Shown: positions 16,705 to 25,742, counted from the stretch's first letter. The stretch: 46,331 nt of DNA from Anaerolineae bacterium (GCA_021463195.1 JAJTXZ010000033.1:1-46331), one strand, 5' to 3'. The notes: a model not told the origin generated them from the sequence alone. Numbers and translations: made by a program.

Positions 16705-16786
16705 GCGGACAACGGATTTTGAAAACGGATAATCGGATGCGAGTCGCGCGGTATCCGTTTATCCGTTATCGGTATCCGTTGTCCGC
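16705..16786. repeat. CGGATA-type intergenic element with inverted ends
   Basis: Perfect 13-bp arms (GCGGACAACGGAT at 16705-16717, complement at 16774-16786) enclose further copies of CGGATA and TATCCG words, making one large hairpin. It fills the 100-bp gap between two genes. Related elements occur at 17887, 21053, 27914 and, inverted, at 38408. Confidence 0.6.
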
Positions 16787-16799
16787 GCATCAATAAACC

Positions 16800-17810
16800 A
16801 TGTCATGTCCTAACTGTCATAAAACAATTCCGTCCACCGCGTATTATTGCGCGTATTGCGGCGCCACGGTGCGGACCAAACCAAAACCGCGCGTCTGGCT
16901 CTGGGCGTTCGGCGGCGCGGGCGTAATGCTCGTTCTCGCGCTGCTCGGTTTCGGCGCGAGCGGTGGATTTAATCCGCGCGACGATGTAACGGTCATTCGC
17001 CAAACCGTCGTTGTGCGTGAAACAATCGTTGCGCCGCAGACGGTGGTGGTGAACCCAACGAGTCCGACGGCGAGCGACACTGGCACAGTGGGGCAGCCGC
17101 AGCGCCGCGGCAAGGACAACGCGCCGATGGTTTTCGTTCCCGCCGGCGAGTTCACGATGGGCAGCGCGGATAGCGCTACGGACGCGTTCGATGACGAAAA
17201 GCCGCAGCACGCGGTCTATCTCGATGACTATTGGATAGACCAACACCAAGTGACGAACGCGCAATATAAACTGTGCGTGGACGCGGGCGCATGTCAAGCG
17301 CCGAGCGAAGCGAAATCGTACACGCGCGATTCCTATTACGGGAACGCGCAGTACGCCAATTATCCTGTCATTTATGTTTCGTGGAATGATGCCGACACAT
17401 TTTGCCAATGGGCAGGCAAACGCTTGCCGACGGAAGCGGAATGGGAAAAAGCGGCGCGGGGAACGGATGGCAGAATCTATCCGTGGGGGAACGAATTTGA
17501 CCAAACTCGCGTCAATAACAATCAAGTGGTGGGCGACACGACAGAGGTTGGCAAATACCCGAACGGCGCGAGTCCGTATGGAGCGCTGGACATGGCGGGA
17601 AACGTGTGGGAGTGGGTGAACGATTGGTACGACGAGAATTACTATCGCAATTCGCCGCGCGCGAATCCAAAGGGACCGAGTTCGGGCGATTCTCGCGTGT
17701 TGCGCGGCGGTTCTTGGCTCAATGTAGCGTCCGTCGTGCGTGCGGCTTTTCGCAATAGGGTTGTTCCCGACGATCGCGACGACAGGGTCGGGTTTCGCTG
17801 CGCCCAGTAG
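16800..17810 (+). CDS. Zinc-ribbon membrane protein with FGE-sulfatase-like extracellular domain
   Basis: 336 residues. Zinc ribbon (Cys 3/6/17/20), one membrane helix (about 33-53), a short linker and an FGE-sulfatase/DUF323 domain (107-336). The domain shows the family landmarks: [79 protein letters not shown] and a terminal VGFRCAQ. True formylglycine enzymes use a nearby Cys pair in the C-terminal part; only the single Cys of GFRC is seen there, so a C-type-lectin-like binding role is more likely than formylglycine synthesis. The domain would face outside. Confidence 0.82.
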   Translation: MSCPNCHKTIPSTAYYCAYCGATVRTKPKPRVWLWAFGGAGVMLVLALLGFGASGGFNPRDDVTVIRQTVVVRETIVAPQTVVVNPTSPTASDTGTVGQPQRRGKDNAPMVFVPAGEFTMGSADSATDAFDDEKPQHAVYLDDYWIDQHQVTNAQYKLCVDAGACQAPSEAKSYTRDSYYGNAQYANYPVIYVSWNDADTFCQWAGKRLPTEAEWEKAARGTDGRIYPWGNEFDQTRVNNNQVVGDTTEVGKYPNGASPYGALDMAGNVWEWVNDWYDENYYRNSPRANPKGPSSGDSRVLRGGSWLNVASVVRAAFRNRVVPDDRDDRVGFRCAQ

Positions 17811-17953
17811 TTCCTTCTGGTTCTGGGTTTCTGTTTTCTGTATTCTGATTTCTGGACGTTTAAAAATTTTTTTTTTGGGGGGGGGAGATTGCCAACGGAT
17901 TGTGCGCTAGAATACAGCGCGAGAAAACGGATGAACGGGTGCGCGGCGCGCGT
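17791..17953. repeat. FGE 3' end plus non-coding cassette, copy 1, with T10G9 tract and CGGATA element
   Basis: From the end of the FGE gene (GGTTTCGCTGCGCCCAGTAG) through TCTGGTTCTGG, TTCTGTTTTCTG words, a T10 run followed by G9 (17867-17885) and GATTGCCAACGGAT, this stretch matches the region after the FGE kinase at 20957-21068 with few differences. From 17887 it continues as a CGGATA-type element. The duplicated part crosses the stop codon, so gene end and downstream DNA were copied together. Confidence 0.6.
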
Positions 17954-18045
17954 GACATTCAAACTCAAGTCGTGCGATGGGCGATGAGAATACATCGCAT
18001 GAATCGCAAAGATTCTCGTGAGTCTGAAAAGGAGGACCCAGCCAA

Positions 18046-18645
18046 TCAATTTGCGAGCCCCGCTTCCAGCAGTGCGCGAGCGAGCAGGTCGGGTACTTGT
18101 AGGCGCTTCGCCCACAAGCGCAAGTAGGCAAGGTCGAGGTTTTCAGCTTGCGCCTTGAGGACGCCAAGAATATCACGCCATTGCCGGTCAGACATCTGAC
18201 CGCCTATTTTGTACCATTCCAATTTGGCGAGAACGGTGTCTTCGGGACTGGCTATGTATGCCGAGCGTTCGGGGCTGGTTGACAGCGTTGCTCGCACGCG
18301 GCGCGCAAATTGCGATTGGTCAAAGGCGCGTGGCTTGCGAATAAAAATGTCCACTTTGAACATCGTTTCAAGATGAATGAGGTTGAAACTGCGCTGGTCG
18401 CGAATCGCTTTGTGAATGGATTCTGTGTCAACATAGAACGCGGGTGTGAGCGCCTGTGCAAGAGGTTCGGCATGTTCATGTCGCAGCTCTGCCACAAGGT
18501 CTGCGTCCATCGTCGCGCGGGGAATGCCATACCGCGCGCTGGCGAGCGAGCCGCCAATCAAATATGGCGCGCCCAGCGCGTCGAGCGCGTCAATGACGAG
18601 AAAGGTCACAGTGATTGGCTCAGGGTCATGGCTCGCTGGATTCAT
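18046..18645 (-). CDS. Nucleotidyltransferase-fold protein (DUF6036/AbiEii-like)
   Basis: 199 residues from the ATG at 18645; in-frame ATGs at 18657 and 18699 are alternatives. The nucleotidyltransferase signature is visible: YLIGGSLASARYGIPRAT followed by the metal-binding MDADLV (Asp-x-Asp). C-terminal helices contain SPEDTVLAKLEWYK and a DRQWRDILGVLK motif seen in many such proteins. These small transferases act in toxin-antitoxin or nucleotide-addition systems; the target here is unknown. It overlaps the preceding small gene by 20 nt and is antisense to the kinase island, so the pair looks inserted. Confidence 0.75.
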   Translation of the reverse strand: MNPASHDPEPITVTFLVIDALDALGAPYLIGGSLASARYGIPRATMDADLVAELRHEHAEPLAQALTPAFYVDTESIHKAIRDQRSFNLIHLETMFKVDIFIRKPRAFDQSQFARRVRATLSTSPERSAYIASPEDTVLAKLEWYKIGGQMSDRQWRDILGVLKAQAENLDLAYLRLWAKRLQVPDLLARALLEAGLAN

Positions 18646-18886
18646 AGAGTTTTCCATAAGCGCGCGCCGCGAGCTCTGTCCCAAGCACGAGCTCTGCAAG
18701 ACGGCGTTTCAGTTCGGCGGGCGAGGCATTCGGATAGCGCGCGCGCAAGCCGTCAAGCATCAAGAGCCGCACGGTGGCATTAAGTTGCGCGACCATTTCC
18801 ATTTTGCGCCACGCGGGCGCGCGGCGCAAAAGTTCGATTTGAACGCGTTCAGCGGCGGGAGAGGTATCGGGTGAAAGTGTAAGCAT
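18626..18886 (-). CDS. Small helical partner of the nucleotidyltransferase
   Basis: 86 residues from the ATG at 18886 (an upstream in-frame ATG at 18910 would add 8). Charged and helical: AAERVQIELLRRAPAWRKMEMV, LNATVRLLMLDGLRARYP, SPAELKRRLAELVLG, ELAARAYG. The pattern of a short helical protein beside a nucleotidyltransferase gene is common in bacterial genomes and may be a toxin-antitoxin-like or substrate pair; I know of no firm function. Overlap with the next gene indicates translational coupling. Confidence 0.65.
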   Translation of the reverse strand: MLTLSPDTSPAAERVQIELLRRAPAWRKMEMVAQLNATVRLLMLDGLRARYPNASPAELKRRLAELVLGTELAARAYGKLYESSEP

Positions 18887-18976
18887 CGTATTCACAACTA
18901 TCACACACATTCGATTGTACGCCGATTCTTTTGGCGGTCAAGAGATTTCTAGAAATAATTTCTATCGAGTCCAACC

Positions 18977-20977
18977 ATGCTCATCTGTCTAGACTTGCGC
19001 ACCGGTACGGGCTGCGGCACACAAAACCGTGACGGCGCCAACAACTGTATCCACTGCGGACGTTCGCTCAAATTTGCCATGCCGCTGCAAAACCCCGGCG
19101 CCATCGTCGGCGCTTATCGCGTCGCGCGGCTCATCGGACACGGCGGCTTTGGCGCGGTGTATGAAGCCGCCGCGCTGCAAACCAACGCGCCCGTCGCCTT
19201 GAAAGAAACATTTGATGCGGACAGCATTCGCGCGTTTCGCCGCGAGTTTGAGATTTTGCGCCTCTTGCAGCATCCGAATCTGCCGCGCTATTTTGAAATG
19301 TTCGAACTCGGCGGGAACGGCTACTTGGCGATGGAGTTTGTGCCGGGACAAAACCTGCAAGAGGTGTTGACCAAACGTGGGGGTCCGCTGCTCGAATCGC
19401 AAGCGTTGGGTTTTGGTTTGCAAACGTGCGACGCGTTGATGTATCTGCACCGTCAGACCCCGCCGATTCTGCACCGCGACGTCAAGCCCGCCAACATTCG
19501 TCTGACGCCCGAAGGCGAAATCAAGTTGGTGGATTTTGGCTTGGTCAAACAGACGACGCAAGGGACGGCGAGTTCGCAGCGCGCGGTGACGCCCGGTTAC
19601 GCGCCGATTGAACAATACGGCATGGGGGGACAGCACACGAGCGCGCGCAGCGACATTTATGCGCTCGGCGCGACGCTGTACGAGCTGCTCACCGCGCAAA
19701 CGCCGCCGCCTGCGCCCGACCGCGTGGGCGCAGCGAGCGACCCGCTTATTCCGATTCAACGGCTCAATCCTGCGCTGTCGCCGCACGTTGCGGAGGCGCT
19801 AACGATCGCGTTGAAACCCTTTCAGAATGACCGTTATGCGGATGTGTTGACGTTCAAGCGCGCGTTGAGCGGAGCGAGTATGCCGCTTGCGCCAATTCCG
19901 CCGCAGCCGCAACAAGCCGCGGCGCGCCCGCAGCCCGCGCCAACTGCGCCTGCGCCGATTCTCTCTCCTGCGCCCGCGCGCCCGCAGCCCCTGCCGCCGA
20001 TACGACAGCCATCTCCGCCGCCCGCCAAAACCGCGCCAAGTTTTCCGTGGGGCTGGGTTTTGACCTTGAGCGCGCTCGTGGTAATTGGCTTGTTCATAGC
20101 GCCGCAGATTTTCAATGCTCCAGCACAACCGACTGCCGTGCCGCCGACTGCCGCGCCGCAAGGGGGCCAAGTCGAAAATCGAGGTAGGGACAACGCGCCG
20201 ATGGTTTTCGTTCCCGCAGGCGAATTTACGATGGGCAGCACTGACCAACAGATCGCTGACGCCAAAGAACAGTTGAAAAAAGAATGTTCCAGTTGTTCGG
20301 GCGATTGGATTGACGTGGAAAGACCGCAACACACAGTGAATCTCGACGCGTTTTGGATGGACCAGCACGAGGTGACGAACGCGCAATACAAACTGTGTGT
20401 GGACGCGGGCGCGTGTGCGCCGCCGAGCGAATCGAAATCGTACACGCGCGCTTCCTATTACGGGAACGCGCAGTACGCCAATTATCCCGTGATTTATGTT
20501 TCGTGGAATGACGCCGACACATTTTGCAAATGGGCGGGGAAGCGTTTGCCGACGGAGGCGGAATGGGAAAAGGCGGCGCGGGGAATGGATGGGAGGATCT
20601 ATCCGTGGGGCAATCAATCGCCTGAGGGAGGTCTGCTCAACTTTGCCGACCGCAATACCAACTTTGGTTGGTCGAACAAAAATGTGGATGATGGATATGA
20701 GGATACCGCGCCTGTGGGCAATTTTCCATCCGGTGCGAGTGCGTATGGGGCGCTGGACATGGCGGGGAATGTGTGGGAATGGGTGAATGATCGGTATGAC
20801 GCGAGTTACTATAGCAATTCACCGCGCGAGAATCCCAAGGGTCCGAGTTCGGGGGAACATCGCGTGCTGCGTGGCGGCTCGTTCTACGACAGTCGAGGCA
20901 TCGTCCGCGCGGCGAACCGTTACAGCCGCACGCCCGTCAGTCGCAACGACAATATCGGTTTTCGTTGTGCCCAGTAG
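18977..20977 (+). CDS. Ser/Thr receptor kinase with extracellular FGE-sulfatase-like domain
   Basis: 666 residues. The N-terminus carries an irregular zinc ribbon: Cys4 and Cys13 (eight residues apart) and a normal CIHC knuckle at 24/27. The kinase (47-297) has GHGGFGAVY, Lys76, HRD 166-168, DFG 186-188 and APIEQY. A Pro/Ala linker, one membrane helix (357-376) and an FGE-like domain (406-666) follow, about as long as the one at 16800 and nearly identical in motifs ([18 protein letters not shown]-like [35 protein letters not shown]). It joins in one chain what is split in the 15644 and 16800 genes. The outside domain is probably the ligand sensor. Confidence 0.87.
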   Translation: MLICLDLRTGTGCGTQNRDGANNCIHCGRSLKFAMPLQNPGAIVGAYRVARLIGHGGFGAVYEAAALQTNAPVALKETFDADSIRAFRREFEILRLLQHPNLPRYFEMFELGGNGYLAMEFVPGQNLQEVLTKRGGPLLESQALGFGLQTCDALMYLHRQTPPILHRDVKPANIRLTPEGEIKLVDFGLVKQTTQGTASSQRAVTPGYAPIEQYGMGGQHTSARSDIYALGATLYELLTAQTPPPAPDRVGAASDPLIPIQRLNPALSPHVAEALTIALKPFQNDRYADVLTFKRALSGASMPLAPIPPQPQQAAARPQPAPTAPAPILSPAPARPQPLPPIRQPSPPPAKTAPSFPWGWVLTLSALVVIGLFIAPQIFNAPAQPTAVPPTAAPQGGQVENRGRDNAPMVFVPAGEFTMGSTDQQIADAKEQLKKECSSCSGDWIDVERPQHTVNLDAFWMDQHEVTNAQYKLCVDAGACAPPSESKSYTRASYYGNAQYANYPVIYVSWNDADTFCKWAGKRLPTEAEWEKAARGMDGRIYPWGNQSPEGGLLNFADRNTNFGWSNKNVDDGYEDTAPVGNFPSGASAYGALDMAGNVWEWVNDRYDASYYSNSPRENPKGPSSGEHRVLRGGSFYDSRGIVRAANRYSRTPVSRNDNIGFRCAQ

Positions 20978-21092
20978 TCCCTCTGGTTCTGGACTTCTGT
21001 TTTCTGTTTTCTGATTTCTGAACGTTTAAAAAATTTTTTTTGGGGGGGGGGAGATTGCCAACGGATATTGAAAACGGATGAACGGATAAACA
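20957..21092. repeat. FGE 3' end plus non-coding cassette, copy 2, with T8G10 tract and CGGATA element
   Basis: This is the same order of words as at 17791: gene end with CAGTAG, CTCTGGTTCTGG, TTCTGTTTTCTG, AACGTTTAAA, a T run and G run (21034-21051), then GATTGCCAACGGAT and CGGATGAACGGATAAAC. The T and G runs differ in length from copy 1 (T8G10 versus T10G9), as expected for slippage-prone tracts. Confidence 0.6.
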
Positions 21093-21094
21093 AC

Positions 21095-21133
21095 AAGACG
21101 TGACAGGTTTCCTGCCAAAACCTGCCACGTCTT
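21095..21133. repeat. Hairpin of the TGACAGGTTT family
   Basis: Arms AAGACGTGACAGGTTT (21095-21110) and AAACCTGCCACGTCTT (21118-21133) pair with one mismatch in 16 around a 7-nt loop. No T-run follows, but the stem is strong enough to end transcription after the FGE kinase. A related hairpin with the same GACAGGTTTT core is at 38753-38808. Confidence 0.6.
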
Positions 21134-21222
21134 GAAAACGCGATCGCGCCAAGATGCAGGTATTCACCGCTCCAAATCCGTTGATTGTGAGATGGATTTT
21201 TTAGGTTCGAAAGCAAGACCCG

Positions 21223-21717
21223 CTATGTGATGTCGTGGAACTGGATATCCGTCATGGGGTAATGACGACGATTTAGTGTGAATAACACCGCTTTTGCATG
21301 AAAAGCTGTGGCAGCAATCAGCGCATCGGCTAACTGTGTGCCGTGACTCTTGTGAAAGGACCTGAGGTATTCGCCTGCCTTTTGGCCAATTTGCTCGTCA
21401 ATGTCCAAACATCCCATTTCGGCAAACAACTGTGCCGTGCGTTCTTCTTGCCCCGCGCGCAGACCGTGATAAATTTCCGCCTTTGTAATTGGGGAAAAAC
21501 AGAGTGTGTGACGGGCTTGATTAATAGACAACACAAATAGAGTTCGTAGCATTGGATTCGAGCATTTATGCGGTTGCTAACTGTTAACCCGCTAAAGCGT
21601 CAAATCCATCATGCGACTTTTAATTGTGTTGCCCATAAGATGCTTGAGTTCATCCGCAACAACAAGATTATTGCGAAAAACATTGATCAGCACATCACTA
21701 TCAACAAGATATTTCAC
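21223..21717 (-). pseudogene. VapC-like PIN-domain toxin, interrupted
   Basis: The GTG start at 21717 overlaps the antitoxin stop (GTGA) and reads VKYLVDSDVLINVFRNNLVV, a normal PIN N-terminus with its first acidic residue. After ELKHLMG the frame meets a TAG at about 21592. The rest of the PIN domain resumes in another frame near 21530 (ARHTLCFSPITKAEIYHG, then LADALIAATA and a C-terminal TLNRRHYP) and ends at 21223. The roughly 90-100 nt of foreign sequence between the halves begins with CAACACAA and ends with TTGTGTTG, possible ends of a small inserted element. The toxin should be inactive unless read through. Confidence 0.75.
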
Positions 21718-21971
21718 GGTAGTAAGCGCGCCAAGCGATCATCTTGACGCAGCGAGCGAATATAAGAATCGGTGGAGCCAAGTTCCGGATGATTTGCCCA
21801 CATCCCGATGACGGGGTCAAGGACGCGCGCAAACTGAGTTTGGCGGGATGCCGGATAGACACGGGTGATCGCGCGGCGAATCAATTCGGCGACCGATGTA
21901 TCTTGCTGGCGACTGAGCGCATCCAATTGTTCCCATTGAGCGTCAGAGAGATAGATTTGAGTGCGTTTCAT
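21714..21971 (-). CDS. Ribbon-helix-helix antitoxin (VapB/CopG-like)
   Basis: 85 residues from the ATG at 21971, which has GGAGG seven bases upstream. The N-terminus MKRTQIYLSDAQWEQLDALS followed by TSVAELIRRAI is the ribbon-helix-helix DNA-binding pattern. The C-terminal part (ANHPELGSTDSYIRSL) would be the toxin-binding tail. It overlaps the PIN-domain reading frame by 4 nt, as in normal VapBC operons. Because the toxin is broken, the antitoxin survives as a solitary repressor. Confidence 0.8.
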   Translation of the reverse strand: MKRTQIYLSDAQWEQLDALSRQQDTSVAELIRRAITRVYPASRQTQFARVLDPVIGMWANHPELGSTDSYIRSLRQDDRLARLLP

Positions 21972-22084
21972 TTCGTCCTCCAGCGGAATCATATAGCACT
22001 CGAAAAATCTGGTCAACTGTCACGCATGTGCGCATGTGCGGATAACGCTGAACCGGAGCTGAATATGTACAAGGAGGATTCTCA

Positions 22085-23689
22085 ATGAACTGTAAATGGT
22101 GCAATTCCCAAAATCGCGATACGGCGCGTTTTTGCGCGACGTGCCGCGCGCCAACGGTGGATGGCGTCCAAATCGAAAATCTGCGTTCGGGACAGAGGTT
22201 GAGCGGACGGTATGAGGTTCGCAAAGCGCTGGGCGTCGGCGCGATGGGCGCGGTGTATGGCGCGCTCGACGGCAACATTGCCAACAAACGCGTCGCCATC
22301 AAAGAGTATTCGCCGGCGCGCAACACCAATCCCGCCGAGCAAAAAATCGGCGCGGAAATGTTTGAAGAGGAAGCGCAGATGCTCGTGCGGCTCGACCATC
22401 CCAACATGCCCAAAATCAGCGATTATTTTCGCGAAGGGATGAATCAATACATGGTGATGGATTTTATTGACGGCGTGACGCTGGAAGAGTATTTGCAGCA
22501 ATATCACCGCGTGCCGGAAGCGCAGGTGATGGGCTGGGGGCAGCAAATCGCGAGCGCGCTGCACTATCTTCATTCGCAAGATCCGCCGATTATTTTCCGC
22601 GACATGAAACCGGGCAATGTGATGCTCGACAAACAGGGACGCATCAAACTGATTGATTTCGGCATTGCGCGCAAATTCAAACCGGGCAAGGCGCAAGACA
22701 CGCAAAAGTTTGGCACGCCGGGTTTTGCGCCGCCCGAAGCATACGGCAAGGGTCAAACGGACGCGCGGAGCGATGTGTATTCTCTGGCGGTGACAATGTA
22801 TGTTTTGGCGAGTGGACATGATCCCTCGAATGACCCATTTAATCTCCCGCCGCTGCGTTCCATCTTGCCGAATGTTTCGCCCACCTTTGAGCGCGTGGTG
22901 GAAAGCGGACGGCAGTTGCAAGCGCAGCAGCGTTGGCAGACGATGGAACTGTTCACCACCGCGCTGTCTGGCGCGCAGGGCGGTCCAACCTATCCCGCGG
23001 GCCCCATCTATTCGGGCCCTATCCAAGTCGGCGCGCCGCCGTTTGCGGGTTCCGGCGGCGCAACGAAAACGCGCAGTTTGACGCAGAGCTTGGCGGAATC
23101 GAGCGCGCGCTTGAGCAATAGTAAACTCGTGGCTTTGCTCAGCGGCATCGCGCTGGTGAGCTTGACCCTCGTGGCGTTCTTTGCACGCGCCATCGCGCAA
23201 GCCAATCCGCGCTTTGACATTCAATATCCGCTGCTCGCGACGATTGGGGTTCTGGCGTATGTTGCCACGCGGCGCGTGTGGACGCCACTGGCGACTTTTA
23301 CGCCCTTGGCGATCGCGGCGTTTTGGGTCTCTAGCATGTCGCTCGGCGGCTTGGACCAGTTGCAGGTCAGCATTCAAGTTGTAATTTTTTCGGCGTTCAT
23401 TACTGGCTTGATCATGATGGGTTGGGCGTATTTGCAACCTAATTTTGTCGGCAAGGGGGAGCCGCGCTATTACAGCGTCGCGCAATCGCATCTGGATACG
23501 ATTTGGTGCGTTCTGATGGGTTTTATCGCGACGGTGATTTTTACCATCGGCGCGCATTCTTCCAGCTTGGCGCCGTGGGCGGAACCGACGATGTATGTTT
23601 TCGGCGCGTTGAATGGTTTGGTGGGCTGGTTCGTCGGCGATTATTTGTATCGGCTCACGCAAGAGAAAAAAGACCAGCGGGGGTCCTAA
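22085..23689 (+). CDS. Zinc-ribbon Ser/Thr kinase with six-helix membrane domain
   Basis: 534 residues. Zinc ribbon (Cys 3/6/17/20), kinase (43-297) with GVGAMGAVY, Lys73, DFG 191-193 and APPEAY. The catalytic loop reads FRD (171-173) in place of HRD; the Asp base is kept, so activity is possible. A linker leads to six membrane helices (about 347-368, 380-398, 399-417, 428-450, 467-490, 501-523) with little outside, unlike its single-pass siblings. Such a domain could sense membrane state or a small ligand. An AAGGAGGAT site before the ATG is among the strongest here; this may begin a transcript. Confidence 0.85.
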   Translation: MNCKWCNSQNRDTARFCATCRAPTVDGVQIENLRSGQRLSGRYEVRKALGVGAMGAVYGALDGNIANKRVAIKEYSPARNTNPAEQKIGAEMFEEEAQMLVRLDHPNMPKISDYFREGMNQYMVMDFIDGVTLEEYLQQYHRVPEAQVMGWGQQIASALHYLHSQDPPIIFRDMKPGNVMLDKQGRIKLIDFGIARKFKPGKAQDTQKFGTPGFAPPEAYGKGQTDARSDVYSLAVTMYVLASGHDPSNDPFNLPPLRSILPNVSPTFERVVESGRQLQAQQRWQTMELFTTALSGAQGGPTYPAGPIYSGPIQVGAPPFAGSGGATKTRSLTQSLAESSARLSNSKLVALLSGIALVSLTLVAFFARAIAQANPRFDIQYPLLATIGVLAYVATRRVWTPLATFTPLAIAAFWVSSMSLGGLDQLQVSIQVVIFSAFITGLIMMGWAYLQPNFVGKGEPRYYSVAQSHLDTIWCVLMGFIATVIFTIGAHSSSLAPWAEPTMYVFGALNGLVGWFVGDYLYRLTQEKKDQRGS

Positions 23690-23717
23690 GACTTTGCGCG
23701 TCGCTTGCGTACAGGAT

Positions 23718-23789
23718 GGGCGAAGCATTTGCAAACGCGAATGCGAAATCTAAACAGCTGCTTATGCAAATGCTTCGCCCCTACTTTTT
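23718..23789 (+). terminator. Terminator-like hairpin with GGGCGAAGCATTTGCA arms
   Basis: Perfect 16-bp arms at 23718-23733 and 23765-23780 enclose a 31-nt loop, and TTTTT (23785-23789) follows shortly after. This placement, 28 nt after the kinase stop, fits a rho-independent terminator. GGCGAAGCATT also appears at 27731-27741 near another gene end, so the arm is probably part of a dispersed repeat; similar GGGGCGAAGCATT words are, from memory, common between genes in diverse bacteria. Confidence 0.55.
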
Positions 23790-23793
23790 GTTT

Positions 23794-23949
23794 ATGGCAA
23801 AACGAATTTCTCTCGGCGAATATGCCAACAACGGCGAACGCGCGGCGCCGCAAGACGAACTCGACGCATGGTGCGCGAATTGTTTCAATCCCAATCGCGT
23901 CGGGGCAAAATTTTGTCGTGGCTGCGGCAAGACATTGGCCGCAGACTGA
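23794..23949 (+). CDS. Stand-alone small zinc-ribbon protein
   Basis: 51 residues from ATG 23794: a short basic N-terminus, then a single zinc ribbon (Cys 27/30/41/44) with the same NPNRVGAKFC pattern as in the kinases. No clear ribosome site precedes it, and the terminator-like hairpin ends just before. It may be the detached N-terminal ribbon of the next kinase, since several siblings carry the ribbon exactly there, or an independent zinc-ribbon adaptor. The frame stops 38 nt before the kinase ATG. Confidence 0.5.
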   Translation: MAKRISLGEYANNGERAAPQDELDAWCANCFNPNRVGAKFCRGCGKTLAAD

Positions 23950-23987
23950 CCGCTCGCGATCAATCAATTACGGGTCTCGGATTCATC

Positions 23988-25742
23988 ATGCCTCTCGCGC
24001 CGAATCAAATCTTGCGTCAGCGTTATCAAATCCAAGCCGAACTGGGGCGCGGCGGTTTTGGGATTGTGTATCGCGCGTTCGATTTGCATTTGAATCGCCT
24101 TTGCGCGGTCAAGGAAAATCTTGACGCGTCGCCCGCCGCGCAAGCGCAGTTTCAAGACGAAGCTCACCTGTTGGCGCAGCTGCATAACGACCACTTGCCG
24201 CAGGTGGTTGACCATTTCATCGAACCGAATGGTCTGCAATATTTGGTGATGGAATTTATTCCCGGCGAAGATTTGCAGGCGCGCGTCGCGCGTCTCGGAC
24301 CGCTCTCGGAAGCCAAAGCGCAGCATTGGGCATTCCAAGTTTTAGATACACTCGAATATCTACACAAGCGGCAGCCACCGGTCATTCATCGCGACATCAA
24401 GCCCGCGAACATTCGTGTTACGCCCGACGACCGCGCTATTTTGGTGGACTTTGGCATCGCCAAAGTAGCGGTAACGGGAGTCCCCACCGCCGCGGCAGCG
24501 CGCGGCATCACGCCCGGTTATTCGCCGTTCGAACAATACGGACAAGGCACAACGGACGCGCGCAGCGACATTTATGCGCTCGGCGCGACGTTGTATTTTC
24601 TTTTGACGGGAAATGTGCCGCCGGAAGCGCCGACGCGCGCGTCTGGTGGCGTTCCACTCAAACCGCCGCACGGTGTCAACTCGGCAATTTCGCGCGCGGT
24701 TAGCGATGCGGTCATGCAGGCGATGGGAGTGTATCCTCAAAACCGTTTCCAGTCCGTCAGCGAAATGCGGAATGCGCTGCGCGGACGCACTGTTACGGCG
24801 CCGCCCATTGGTCAATCAGGAGCGCATATTCAAATCTCACGCGGGCTGACGACGCCGCGCCCCGCGTTGTGGATCGTAGCCACTGTGTTTGGCGTGTTGG
24901 CATTCGTTCTCGGTGTCGGTTTAGCCGTCGGCGTGTTGACCCCAAAAACGAATGGCGTGTCAACAGAAACTTTTGTTGGGCAAACTGCCGTATCCGCGGC
25001 GCCGACTTGGACGCCAAGCGCAACTCGAACCAATCCGACGCCATCGCCAACCTTGAACCCGGTTATGACAAACACACCACCCTCGGTCCCGACTGCGACA
25101 AACACGCCAGCCCCTATATTGCCTTTGCAACCGACAACAATCTTTCAGGACGACTTTGACGAAAGTAGTTTGAATCATTGGGATATTGAAGCGGACGATG
25201 GGATTCTGGGTGTGCATCAAGGAATTTTGCAAATGAGCAGCGCAGGCACAAATTTTCCTTACCTGACAACTCGCGCTAATCCTTTTCCGGCGAATGGAGA
25301 CTATCGTATGACGGCGCGTTTTCGCTATGCTGCGGTCAAAGTATGCGGAGTCGGAATCATGCTGACGAGTTTTGCGGTTCCGCCGCGTTGGTCAGAGGAA
25401 CGAACCAATTCATATGCGATGTCACAAGAGGCACACGGAATCAGCGTCGGTGTGTGGCAAGACGACAAAGATGGCTTGTATTTAAAGTTTCGATCGGGCG
25501 GTGAAAATCAAAATCGCATCTCGGTTCTGGGAACAGATACAAACTGGCACGAGCTGGTCATTACATATCAAGAGGCGCGATATCAGCTCGCGTTAGATGA
25601 TGATATTGTGTTCGTCTCGAGCCCAACCGCTTACCGCGCAAATGCAATTTGGCTCGGGAATCCGGTAGAGCTGGGACAAGGGTTCGCTTGTCCGTGGGAC
25701 ACGCTGCAAATAGATTCGATTCAGGTTGAACAATTACCATAA
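23988..25742 (+). CDS. Ser/Thr receptor kinase with concanavalin-like extracellular domain
   Basis: 584 residues from ATG 23988, chosen because MPLAPNQILRQRYQI matches sibling kinase starts. Kinase 13-265: GRGGFGIVY, Lys42, HRD 134-136, DFG 154-156, SPFEQY. One membrane helix (294-317), a Thr/Pro linker, then a beta-rich domain (about 385-582) beginning IFQDDFDESSLNHWDIE and including DGLYLKFRSGG and WHELVITYQ. This pattern is that of LamG/DUF1080 concanavalin-like domains, which bind or process carbohydrates. A glycan-sensing role outside the cell is plausible (inference). No zinc ribbon is in the chain; the 51-residue ribbon gene immediately upstream may supply it. Confidence 0.85.
   Translation: MPLAPNQILRQRYQIQAELGRGGFGIVYRAFDLHLNRLCAVKENLDASPAAQAQFQDEAHLLAQLHNDHLPQVVDHFIEPNGLQYLVMEFIPGEDLQARVARLGPLSEAKAQHWAFQVLDTLEYLHKRQPPVIHRDIKPANIRVTPDDRAILVDFGIAKVAVTGVPTAAAARGITPGYSPFEQYGQGTTDARSDIYALGATLYFLLTGNVPPEAPTRASGGVPLKPPHGVNSAISRAVSDAVMQAMGVYPQNRFQSVSEMRNALRGRTVTAPPIGQSGAHIQISRGLTTPRPALWIVATVFGVLAFVLGVGLAVGVLTPKTNGVSTETFVGQTAVSAAPTWTPSATRTNPTPSPTLNPVMTNTPPSVPTATNTPAPILPLQPTTIFQDDFDESSLNHWDIEADDGILGVHQGILQMSSAGTNFPYLTTRANPFPANGDYRMTARFRYAAVKVCGVGIMLTSFAVPPRWSEERTNSYAMSQEAHGISVGVWQDDKDGLYLKFRSGGENQNRISVLGTDTNWHELVITYQEARYQLALDDDIVFVSSPTAYRANAIWLGNPVELGQGFACPWDTLQIDSIQVEQLP

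Noticed and set aside
17867..17885. T10G9 tract as a rho-independent terminator or phase-variation switch
   Set aside because: No stable stem precedes the T-run, and the tract is not in or clearly upstream of a coding start.
22082..23734. Long minus-strand open frame opposite the six-helix kinase (about 550 codons)
   Set aside because: It is rich in Arg and His with no recognisable domain, and lies opposite a gene with clear motifs; a GC-skew shadow frame. The same holds for other long antisense frames over the kinases.
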